Source: Sideroxydans sp.
Lineage (GTDB): Bacteria; Pseudomonadota; Gammaproteobacteria; Burkholderiales; Gallionellaceae
NCBI GenBank assembly: GCA_013140695.1
Contig: JABFSI010000099.1
Location: 1-32,369, forward strand
Direction: 5' to 3'
Length of the DNA: 32,369 nt
Shown: in pieces, positions 25,442-32,369 of the stretch
Numbering within the stretch: the stretch's first letter is position 1
Layout: every line of letters begins with the position of its first letter
The notes under the pieces: generated by a model
What the model was told of the DNA's origin: nothing
Seen by the model: only the letters and a program-made list of their open reading frames with translations
The model's database searches: none
Position numbers and translations under genes: made by a program

Positions 25442-25467
25442 AAAAGCCCGCAACAGCGGGCTTTTTT
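25442..25467. terminator. Bidirectional rho-independent terminator between rhodanese gene and uppP
   Basis: AAAAGCCCGC-AACA-GCGGGCTTTT forms a perfect 10-bp stem with a T-run continuing on the plus strand and an A-run on the other side. It lies 19 bp after the rhodanese stop, and the T-run overlaps the TAA stop of convergent uppP, so it can end both transcripts. Confidence 0.93.
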
Positions 25468-26290
25468 ATGCGGCCGACCAGCTCACCATTCCTGTGTAGG
25501 CGGTGAGTAACACGATCACACCGAACACGATGCGATACCACGCGAACACCACGAAAGTGTGATTGGAGATGAAGCGGATGAAGGTCTTCACTGCCCACAT
25601 CGCGGCGATGAACGAAGTCACGAAACCCACGGCGAACACAGGCAGGTCGGAGGCGTGCAGGAGCGACCAGTTCTTGTACAGATCGTAAGCTGTCGCGGCG
25701 AACATCGTCGGGATGGCAAGGAAGAACGAGAACTCGGCCGCTGTCTTGCGCGACATCCCAAATATCAAACCACCCATGATGGTGGCACCCGAGCGTGAGG
25801 TGCCGGGGATCATCGCCAGCGCCTGCGCGAAACCCACCTTGAGCGCATCCTGCCAACGCATCTCATCTACCGAATTGATGGTTGGGTGGTAAGCGCGACG
25901 TTCCACATACAAGATGATGAAACCACCTACGATCAGCGCCGTGGCGACGGTGATCGGGTTGAACAACAGCGCTTTGATGGTGGAGTGGAACATCAAACCA
26001 AGCACTGCCGCAGGTAAGAAGCCAATGAACAGTAGCGTAGCGAAACGTTGCGAAGGGGCATCGCTAGGCAATCCCACTACCATCTTGGTGAGTCGCTCAC
26101 GATAGTCCCAGCACACTGCAAGGATTGCCGCGAGTTGGATGACGATCTTGAAGACTTTGCTCGTCTCGTCGTTGTAACCCATCAAGTCACCCAAGATGAT
26201 GAGGTGGCCAGTAGAAGAGATGGGCAAGAATTCGGTCAGGCCTTCGACCACGCCAAGAATGGCGGCTTTGAGTAACAGGATGATGTCCAT
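25466..26290 (-). CDS. uppP: Undecaprenyl-diphosphatase (BacA family)
   Basis: A 274-residue polytopic inner-membrane enzyme that dephosphorylates undecaprenyl diphosphate, recycling the lipid carrier of cell-wall synthesis; overproduction gives bacitracin resistance. The two family signatures are present: [20 protein letters not shown] near the N-terminus and [16 protein letters not shown] in the middle, carrying the catalytic Glu, Ser and Arg. Length and hydrophobic profile are normal. It is the last gene of a minus-strand run and lies just after a type A half-repeat. Confidence 0.97.
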   Translation of the reverse strand: MDIILLLKAAILGVVEGLTEFLPISSTGHLIILGDLMGYNDETSKVFKIVIQLAAILAVCWDYRERLTKMVVGLPSDAPSQRFATLLFIGFLPAAVLGLMFHSTIKALLFNPITVATALIVGGFIILYVERRAYHPTINSVDEMRWQDALKVGFAQALAMIPGTSRSGATIMGGLIFGMSRKTAAEFSFFLAIPTMFAATAYDLYKNWSLLHASDLPVFAVGFVTSFIAAMWAVKTFIRFISNHTFVVFAWYRIVFGVIVLLTAYTGMVSWSAA

Positions 26291-26295
26291 GAGTT

Positions 26296-26323
26296 CGTCA
26301 TTCCCGCGTAGGCGGGAATCCAG
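26296..26323. repeat. Palindromic dispersed repeat, type A, single arm
   Basis: A single arm with the core TTCCCGCGTAGGCGGGAA, flanked by CGTCA and CCAG, matches one half of the elements at 5641 and 17605. On the minus strand it encodes the last codons (TGFPPTRE) and the TGA stop of the DUF1289 gene. It lies 6 bp upstream of the uppP ATG. Confidence 0.9.
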
Positions 26324-26519
26324 TAGTTTTTAAAATTGCGATACGTTGGTTCACTGCACAGCGTTCAGCATCATTCATTTCTACCCAACGCGTGATCTCT
26401 TCGAAGGTGCGATGACAGCTGCGGCACACGTCGTCACCCAACACGGTCGTGCAATGACCGCTACAAGGGGAATCGGAGGTGACCTCGGACGAAGGGAGCA
26501 AAGAATGACTGCGTGACAT
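26298..26519 (-). CDS. DUF1289 family small cysteine-rich protein
   Basis: A 73-residue protein whose core [45 protein letters not shown] is a full DUF1289 domain, with four cysteines and a histidine likely to bind a metal. Function unknown. The ATG at 26519 is 7 bp after the YkgJ stop; the open frame upstream to 26768 overlaps YkgJ and is not real. The C-terminal TGFPPTRE and the stop codon come from the type A repeat arm, so the original stop has probably been lost or moved. Confidence 0.88.
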   Translation of the reverse strand: MSRSHSLLPSSEVTSDSPCSGHCTTVLGDDVCRSCHRTFEEITRWVEMNDAERCAVNQRIAILKTTGFPPTRE

Positions 26520-26526
26520 GGTGAGA

Positions 26527-26787
26527 TTATACAGACGGCCGCGTGGCAAGCTCCAAGCTTGATAACCACTGCATTGCCTGTTCACGTGATTCGCCGCACA
26601 TCTCGGCTGAAGGCCGCAGACCGCCACAGAAGGCGGGGCGCTCGGGTTTGCCGAATACCTTGCAGCGCAGTTCATCATCAAGCTGTACACACGGCACTCC
26701 GGCAGGTTTGCCCAGCGGCATGCCGGGCAGGGGAGAAGTGATGGAAGGTGCGATGCAACATGCACCACACCCGCTACGACAGTTCAA
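26527..26787 (-). CDS. YkgJ family cysteine-cluster protein
   Basis: An 86-residue protein with the YkgJ pattern: [20 protein letters not shown], then [17 protein letters not shown] and [15 protein letters not shown]. The conserved cysteines probably hold a zinc or iron-sulfur centre; the role is unknown. The family start corresponds to TTG at 26787, which overlaps the stop of the large restriction-modification gene as TTGA. No ATG is available, and translation probably depends on coupling. Confidence 0.9.
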   Translation of the reverse strand: MNCRSGCGACCIAPSITSPLPGMPLGKPAGVPCVQLDDELRCKVFGKPERPAFCGGLRPSAEMCGESREQAMQWLSSLELATRPSV

Positions 26788-29700
26788 ACTTGCACCACCG
26801 TGGTGAAATCACCTGCTGCCACAGCGTTCATGTAGGCGAGGATTAAGTCTTTGGTGAGATAGCGATCGTGCGCCTTGATGTCCTGCTCGCGCACGATGGG
26901 GAAGGTGTCGAGGATGTAGGCCGCATCGTCGCGGTTGATGCCGTAGAGGTTGAAGAACAACGCATCCAGCCGCGCGAGGCGATGGCGGCGGTCTTCTTCG
27001 TTCCACTTGAACGGTGCGCCGTCGTAGCCCAAGTCGCGAGCGAAAGGCGCGAGGTCGTGCGCGGTATAGGAGAGACGTAGCACTTCGTTACGCACGAAGT
27101 CGGCGATTTTGGTTTTGCCCAGGGTTTGTTCGAATTGTTCGGGGCGGATTGCCGGCATTTGTTCAAGAATAAACCAACTTAAATTTTGTCCCTGTACCTT
27201 CTGGCGCAGCAAATAATCGAATACGAAAGAGCAGAGATTTGCCAACAACAATGGGACTGACATTGCGCTATCGCTATTTTCTTGTGGCACGAGCATAGAC
27301 ATGCTGTGCCCAACACCAACCTTTGGCAATATTGCAGCAATCATTGTTCGAACATTGGTGGGTGAGGAAACTGACTTAAACGATATGCCCCATTGGCCTG
27401 ACCAAGTTTTATTAACTTCGGTGGTCTCAGTCCAGTACTGCGGAGATGGATAAAAATTCGCATCTTCATGTTGTGCCACAGTGTTGCTTTCTTGCTGTGC
27501 GGGGCGATGTAGATTGTCGGCGTTGATCACCACGCTGGCGGCGCGATGATCGTACATCTGCACCATCTTACCTTCATACAGAGGCACTGCTTTCGTTTCA
27601 CCCTTCTTCCATTGGTTCATACCGACCGGATACCAGCCTTCTTTTTCCAGTTCGTCGCGCCGTTTGAATAGGGCGGAATCGTTGGTCATATGGAACATGG
27701 TGCAATAGCGCACTGGCCAAACTTTTTGCATCTGCGTTCGTGCTGAGCTTTTCGAAGCACGCCCTTCGACATGCTCAGGGCGAACGGTATGCAAAACCAG
27801 CACAGGCTGTCTGCGGTAAATCGCGGTAGTGATGTCGGCGTCACGTTTTGTTCTGAAGATTGGAGCCGAGCCAGTGTTGGGATTCACGGCAGAAAAATCC
27901 TGTGCGGTGAGCGTGAGGATATGTTCCGGATCGGCTGTCTCTTCCAGCGTGTGTAGATAAAAGGCGCAGCGTGCTGCCTCTACCGTACGTTCTGCGCCGC
28001 CGAACATTAGTGCACTGAATTTGAAGCGGCTGTCCACATCGGGAAACAAGCCTTTTCGGTTTTCAAAATCGTAAAGCGCGGCAAGCCGTCCCGTAGTGGA
28101 AATGCTGCGGAAAAATTCCGCCGCGCCTTTGTCTGCCGCGATACCGGAAGGACACAGCAAGCCGACAGAGCCGCGCGGATGAATCAACGACTGCGCGCGT
28201 TCGACAAACAGCGAATACAGGTTAGTGTCGCCGCCGGACAGCAGCGGGTAGTCGCCGCATTCGCGTGCCACGCGGCTGCCCGCTTCGGCAGCAGCTTGTG
28301 CGGCAAGGTATTCCTGCCAAAGTAGGTCGTTGCTAGCTTCAAGCTGTGCGATGAGTTTTTTTCGGTCAGCAGCACGTGTCGCTTTGGCGATTTCCGGTTT
28401 GCGCTCCGCAAACCATTCGACTTGTTGCAATTTCATTACGTCCCACGGCGGGTTGCCAATGATGGCATCAAAGCCACCTTGTCCGTTTTGCCAGACAGTG
28501 GGAAAGGCTAATTCCCAATGCAGGAAATGTTCCTGTGTTGCGCGACGCAGTGCGTCTTGTACCGTGGCGTGGGTTTGCCGCTCGTTTTCGGTGGGCAGTT
28601 TGCCTTTGCGCTCGGCAAAAAACTTCACCGATTCCAGCAGGGTGTCGCCGTATTCGTTAGCCAGCAAATCTGCCCATGTGCGGTCATATTCTTTTTTGCG
28701 ATCCTTGCCCGCCCAAAGCCGGGCTTGTAGGAAATCCAGCGTGCGCCACAGTGGGCGCAAGCCGTCAGTTGCAGTATCCATCATGGCCTTGGAATGATGC
28801 GCCTCGGCAATGTCGATGTCGGTGAGATTGCCGATAGCAAGCATCAGGTCGCGTGCGGATTGTAAGCGCTGTAAATCATCCTGATAGATCAAGCTGCCCT
28901 GCTGATTAAGTACTTCCCTGACTTGGCTGACCTTGCCGCCAAACAGCGAATCGCCGCAATGCAGGTGATGGTCGAGGAAGGAAAGTGGTGCGCCGACGGT
29001 GAAGGTGTGCAACCACAATGCAACTTTGGCGAGTTCCACCGCCATCAGGTTTTTGTCCACGCCATGCACCACGCGCTTGAGGATCATGCGGCGCACGACG
29101 TGGCGATCATCCAGTTGTGCTTCGGTTACCGACCAGCGGTTTTTATGTGCAGCGGTAAGGATGCGGTTGCGTATGTCGGCAATGCGCGCAACGAGGGGTG
29201 AGCCCCATGGGTTGCTGGCGTCCTTCGCCCATGCTTGGGCGGCAACTTCAAGCTCTGCCTCGGCAATGGTTTCGAGTATTTCGTCGGCGAGGTAGTCCAC
29301 TAAGGATACAAGGAAGTGGCCGCTACCCATCGCCGGGTCGCAAACCTTGAGGTCGAGGATGGTGGATGCCGGGTCAAGGCTGTCGAGCAGTTTCCAATCA
29401 TCCGGCTTGAGTTCGTGCTTGCGTTGCCAAAGCTCAATCTGGTTGTGGAACGCGGCCTTGCGTTCGGCGATCAAGGGGCCAACCGTTTCACGGATGATGA
29501 GTTTTACCAGCCCGTCGTGGGTGTAATAACTGCCGCTGGTCTTGCGCGCAAAGCTGGCAGGACGAGCAACGATTTTGTTGTCCTCAACAGTCAGGCTGTA
29601 TTCGAGCAGGCGTTCGTAGATACCGCCCAAGTGTTGCACGGAAAGGTCACGGTAGTTAATCCATGCTCTGAGAATATCGGGGCGACGTGCGAGGTCGTCG

Positions 29701-30893
29701 AACAAGGGAGCAAAACGTGCGTCCGGCACACGCGAACGCGTAAGCAACGGTGCGCGGCTCTCTTCGAATAAACCTCCGTTGTAGGCGGGCATGCCAATAG
29801 AAGCGTCACCCTTGGCGATGATTTGGAACAGGTCATTAAGATGCTGCCAGTAGCGCGTGGCAGTGTCGCTCAATGTGTCATTCGCATCGCGGCGCTTGGC
29901 GATGTCCTCACGTATTTTGCGCAAGGCATAATCGTCATAGCGCTCATCGCGTACCGGTAGCAAGTTACGATCTTCGGCATACAAGATGAATAGCAGACGG
30001 TAAAGCAGGATCAGTGTGGCTTCGCGCAGTTCTGCGAGATAAGCGGGAGAATCCAGTTTTGCATCCGGGTCCCCAGCCGCCAGTGCGTCGGCCAGTTGTG
30101 GAAAGATGGTGGTGAATACACGCCCCCCCAAATCTTGCGAGACTTTTTCTTCGTACAGCCTAGCTTCGTTGAAGGCGTATTCGTGAAAGCTGCGATTTTC
30201 TTTGTCCCATGTTTGGCGCAAAAAAGCACCACGGTGAAATAGGCAAAAAAATAATTTGATACCGTGACGCGCTTCCACGCTGAACAGGTTTTGTGCAATA
30301 CCGGGAACGCCCAGCAAAGCAGCTAAATCAAGTTCAAAGAATTCTTCGGAACGGGAGCGCGCACCTTGCCAGTAAAGTCGCCAGACCGCGCCGTTGGTGA
30401 GAATGCCCCAGCGCACAGCGCGCTCTGAGGCGACCTCGACGCTTGAGAGGTAGCGCAGTATCTGGTTAGAGGGTGTGCCAGGATCAAGGCGGCTGGTGGC
30501 ATCACCACGATCCAGCGGGCGCATCCATTTCTTGGCCTCGATGATGGCGATGCCGTGACGGTAACGCAGGTCTTCGCGTTTTTCCGCACGCGCGGCTTGC
30601 TTCGCCGATTCATCTGGAAACAGTAAGAAATCGGGCACGTCGTCACGACGTTTGCTGGAGGCATTGTTTTGTCTCAAGGACAAGTCGCGCCAACCCAGCA
30701 AACTGAGTACTTTTTCAATGACTTCGCTTTCGGTGTCGGCTTCGCCCAGCTTGCTGTCTGCAGCGAGGGGCGCATAGATATTTTTCAGGTCGGCGATAAA
30801 AGTGTCGAGTGATGCTTCGGGTAGCGCTTCCCAAACAGGAGTCGTCTTGATGCCATCAAGTAAAAAGTCTTGCGAAAAAAGTTTGCCGTCCAT
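26784..30893 (-). CDS. Single-chain restriction-modification protein (Eco57I-like, type IIG) with N-terminal nuclease and N6-adenine methylase domains
   Basis: A 1369-residue protein. Residues 80-125 carry a PD-(D/E)XK-like site (PDFLLF at 87-92, IIEAKKW with E119 and K121). A helical linker leads to the methylase: [12 protein letters not shown] (motif X-like, about 455), DPAMGSGHF (motif I, 519-527) and NPPWD (motif IV, 814-818), the gamma-type N6-adenine arrangement with a large insert. The C-terminal 500 residues should hold target recognition. There is no helicase domain, which argues against type ISP, and no BREX or DISARM partner genes are nearby. A 50-bp palindromic repeat lies in frame at about residues 1037-1052. 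It starts 14 bp after the toxin gene and overlaps ykgJ. Confidence 0.88.
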   Translation of the reverse strand: MDGKLFSQDFLLDGIKTTPVWEALPEASLDTFIADLKNIYAPLAADSKLGEADTESEVIEKVLSLLGWRDLSLRQNNASSKRRDDVPDFLLFPDESAKQAARAEKREDLRYRHGIAIIEAKKWMRPLDRGDATSRLDPGTPSNQILRYLSSVEVASERAVRWGILTNGAVWRLYWQGARSRSEEFFELDLAALLGVPGIAQNLFSVEARHGIKLFFCLFHRGAFLRQTWDKENRSFHEYAFNEARLYEEKVSQDLGGRVFTTIFPQLADALAAGDPDAKLDSPAYLAELREATLILLYRLLFILYAEDRNLLPVRDERYDDYALRKIREDIAKRRDANDTLSDTATRYWQHLNDLFQIIAKGDASIGMPAYNGGLFEESRAPLLTRSRVPDARFAPLFDDLARRPDILRAWINYRDLSVQHLGGIYERLLEYSLTVEDNKIVARPASFARKTSGSYYTHDGLVKLIIRETVGPLIAERKAAFHNQIELWQRKHELKPDDWKLLDSLDPASTILDLKVCDPAMGSGHFLVSLVDYLADEILETIAEAELEVAAQAWAKDASNPWGSPLVARIADIRNRILTAAHKNRWSVTEAQLDDRHVVRRMILKRVVHGVDKNLMAVELAKVALWLHTFTVGAPLSFLDHHLHCGDSLFGGKVSQVREVLNQQGSLIYQDDLQRLQSARDLMLAIGNLTDIDIAEAHHSKAMMDTATDGLRPLWRTLDFLQARLWAGKDRKKEYDRTWADLLANEYGDTLLESVKFFAERKGKLPTENERQTHATVQDALRRATQEHFLHWELAFPTVWQNGQGGFDAIIGNPPWDVMKLQQVEWFAERKPEIAKATRAADRKKLIAQLEASNDLLWQEYLAAQAAAEAGSRVARECGDYPLLSGGDTNLYSLFVERAQSLIHPRGSVGLLCPSGIAADKGAAEFFRSISTTGRLAALYDFENRKGLFPDVDSRFKFSALMFGGAERTVEAARCAFYLHTLEETADPEHILTLTAQDFSAVNPNTGSAPIFRTKRDADITTAIYRRQPVLVLHTVRPEHVEGRASKSSARTQMQKVWPVRYCTMFHMTNDSALFKRRDELEKEGWYPVGMNQWKKGETKAVPLYEGKMVQMYDHRAASVVINADNLHRPAQQESNTVAQHEDANFYPSPQYWTETTEVNKTWSGQWGISFKSVSSPTNVRTMIAAILPKVGVGHSMSMLVPQENSDSAMSVPLLLANLCSFVFDYLLRQKVQGQNLSWFILEQMPAIRPEQFEQTLGKTKIADFVRNEVLRLSYTAHDLAPFARDLGYDGAPFKWNEEDRRHRLARLDALFFNLYGINRDDAAYILDTFPIVREQDIKAHDRYLTKDLILAYMNAVAAGDFTTVVQV
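27736..27785. repeat. Palindromic dispersed repeat, type E, inside the restriction-modification gene
   Basis: Two abutting 25-base arms (27736-27760 and 27761-27785) form an imperfect inverted repeat with ends GTTCG and CGAAC and the internal string CTGAGC(T/A)T(T/G)TCGAAG. From memory this CCTTCGACA-GCTCAGG type repeat is widespread in proteobacteria and usually intergenic. Here it is translated as [17 protein letters not shown] without breaking the frame. Confidence 0.88.
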
Positions 30894-30907
30894 GGAAAAG
30901 TGAGGAG

Positions 30908-31348
30908 TTAGAGTTTGACGGAGGAAATTGTGCCCGCGAGTGTAACGGCAAACATAGCGGGGGGTTTGGCGTTTTGAATCTTGCGCAACAGCTTGGGATA
31001 AAGTCTGACCACAAGCTCGGCGGTATCTGAAGCAGATGCTTGTCCTGATGTTAAGACGATCGCCACCACACGATTTTCTTTAAAGGCGCGAAGTTCATTC
31101 GGTTTGCGGCGAATGTTCTTGTCGCGTGTTAGTACAAGCCATCCCTTTTTTCCAACAGCAGGAAGCCATTCTTCATCGGGGCTGTTTGGTTCGAAGTGTT
31201 CGTGATGTGGTGTAAAGGCAATGTTGGCAGCGGTGAGCGCATCACCAAGCCGGTTGCTCCATGCACACCGGTCTATGAACAACAGAGGGGTGTCAGGCGG
31301 CGAGGCGCTGTTCGAAGCGGAGCGCTTCTTCGATTTCTTTTTCGTCAA
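30908..31348 (-). CDS. VapC45-like (PIN-like / DUF5615-type) toxin
   Basis: A protein of up to 146 residues. The core LLFIDRCAWSNRLGDALTAANIAFTPHHEHF, then DEEWLPAVGKKGWLVLTRDKNIRRKPNELRAF, has the acidic residues and the TRDK-type strand of the short PIN-like nuclease family, so it is predicted to cleave RNA. The start is uncertain: TTG at 31348 has AAGGA eight bases upstream but overlaps the antitoxin by 56 bp and adds a Lys/Ser-rich leader, whereas TTG at 31282 would begin almost at the family N-terminus without a Shine-Dalgarno. It lies downstream of the DUF433 antitoxin and 14 bp before the restriction-modification gene. Confidence 0.8.
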   Translation of the reverse strand: MTKKKSKKRSASNSASPPDTPLLFIDRCAWSNRLGDALTAANIAFTPHHEHFEPNSPDEEWLPAVGKKGWLVLTRDKNIRRKPNELRAFKENRVVAIVLTSGQASASDTAELVVRLYPKLLRKIQNAKPPAMFAVTLAGTISSVKL

Positions 31349-32006
31349 CGCCGTAGTCCTTTGCCATTTCTTCTAGCGAGTCACCTCCACGGAAGCGGTC
31401 AACAATCACTTCGGTAGGAATCGCTGCATGTGCAAGCACAGGACGACCGAACGATAGCCGTGGATCAATAACTATGGACTTGGGCTGCGTTGAACTTGAA
31501 GCTGACGTGCGGCTGAAGGGGAATAGACGTATTGGTGCGCCTTGGTTGTCGCGTTCTATGCGGGCAAGCGCTTGTTCAAAATCGCCGCGTAACGCTTCTT
31601 GTCCTTCGCGAGAAACGTTAAGCAATTCGGAAGCGTGTTCCACAAAAAGGTCAATGCCATTTGTATGAAACTGCCTATTGATAAGCGGTCGCTCGACACT
31701 CAGCTGAGCGTGCAGATATTCCATGCTGTCACGGACCTTGGGTAAGGATATCTTGTGGTGTCGCCGAATGACCGAGAGTACGTGCAATTCACAAAGATTG
31801 GCGAATGATAGTAGCTTGCCTCGAACTTCCGCAGGGCGAATAACAGGTTTAAATAGTTTCTTTGAGCCTGACGCTGAAAGGTATTTCTGCCCAAAACACC
31901 AAGACTTAACCGTAGCTACGGGCAAGTTAAGAATGCGAGCGGCTTCGCTCACGGGGTATGCGGGAGTGTCGAAAACTGCAACTCTCTTTTCTATTAATTT
32001 AGCCAT
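31293..32006 (-). CDS. DUF433-domain antitoxin with N-terminal MerR-like helix-turn-helix (VapB45-like)
   Basis: A 237-residue protein with two ends of clear type. Residues 15-40 (AYPVSEAARILNLPVATVKSWCFG) are a MerR-like or excisionase-like helix-turn-helix, and residues 175-235 (IVIDPRLSFGRPVLAHAAIPTEVIVDRFRGGDSLEEMAKDYGV) are a DUF433 domain, the usual antitoxin partner of PIN-like DUF5615 toxins. The middle 130 residues are of unknown fold. It is first in the cassette, in keeping with autoregulation by the DNA-binding domain. I found no clear operator in the 40 bp between it and thiC. Confidence 0.83.
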   Translation of the reverse strand: MAKLIEKRVAVFDTPAYPVSEAARILNLPVATVKSWCFGQKYLSASGSKKLFKPVIRPAEVRGKLLSFANLCELHVLSVIRRHHKISLPKVRDSMEYLHAQLSVERPLINRQFHTNGIDLFVEHASELLNVSREGQEALRGDFEQALARIERDNQGAPIRLFPFSRTSASSSTQPKSIVIDPRLSFGRPVLAHAAIPTEVIVDRFRGGDSLEEMAKDYGVDEKEIEEALRFEQRLAA

Positions 32007-32047
32007 GGTTGGATGATAACCCGTAAGGTGATTCTAGCAAAACTGCC

Positions 32048-32369
<322 letters not shown>

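Noticed and set aside
26298-26768. 156-codon version of the DUF1289 gene starting at 26768
   Set aside because: The upstream half overlaps the well-supported YkgJ gene in another frame; the DUF1289 domain begins after the ATG at 26519.
32007-32047. TPP riboswitch near thiC
   Set aside because: The visible end is the 3' end of thiC; the 5' leader, where such a switch would be, lies outside the window.

Overview
The window reads as a chromosomal segment of a Gram-negative betaproteobacterium, most likely Nitrosomonadales (Gallionellaceae-like); the class is better supported than the family. The class call rests on a DUF2288 protein, the block rsmI / lpoA-yraN-diaA-dolP followed by rfaE2 and ubiE, an adenylylatable type I glutamine synthetase behind a sigma-54 promoter, and an outer membrane implied by lipoproteins, a porin-like barrel, heptose genes and an RND pump. 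No rRNA, tRNA or CRISPR array was seen. Coding density is high and no IS transposase is present.

Layout. 1-2294 (minus): a DUF2288 / gamma-carbonic-anhydrase-like pair, then a tight run of four small membrane proteins. 2340-4493 (minus): a small accessory patch with a ParE-like toxin and its antitoxin, a DUF2442 protein, an unknown protein and a cold-shock-domain membrane protein with a Cys-rich tail. 4539-10113 (minus): pyrC and an acrA-acrB efflux operon. 10190-15809: rsmI divergent from lpoA-yraN-diaA-dolP-rfaE2-DUF971, then ubiE; this is envelope and ubiquinone housekeeping. 15841-18494 (plus): an SRPBCC protein, a higBA toxin-antitoxin pair, a PhnA-like zinc-ribbon protein, a small Cys protein and a phosphoesterase. 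18537-20601 (minus): a DUF4124 protein and glnA with its terminator, sigma-54 promoter and NtrC-like sites. 20791-24815 (minus): a compact operon of outer-membrane barrel, small PstS-like periplasmic protein, membrane diguanylate cyclase and CDF metal transporter. 24971-25423 (plus): a rhodanese protein. 25466-32006 (minus): a VapBC45-like pair, a large single-chain Eco57I-type restriction-modification protein, YkgJ, DUF1289 and uppP. 32048-32369: the end of thiC.

The most distinctive theme is a crowd of short palindromic dispersed repeats, eight elements of five sequence types. Two lie wholly inside reading frames without closing them: one in the signal-peptide region of the phosphoesterase and one in the restriction-modification protein. 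A third half-copy supplies the last codons and stop of the DUF1289 protein. The best candidates for under-described systems are the barrel / PstS-like / diguanylate cyclase / CDF operon, the toxin-antitoxin plus restriction-modification cassette, and the four-gene small membrane protein operon.
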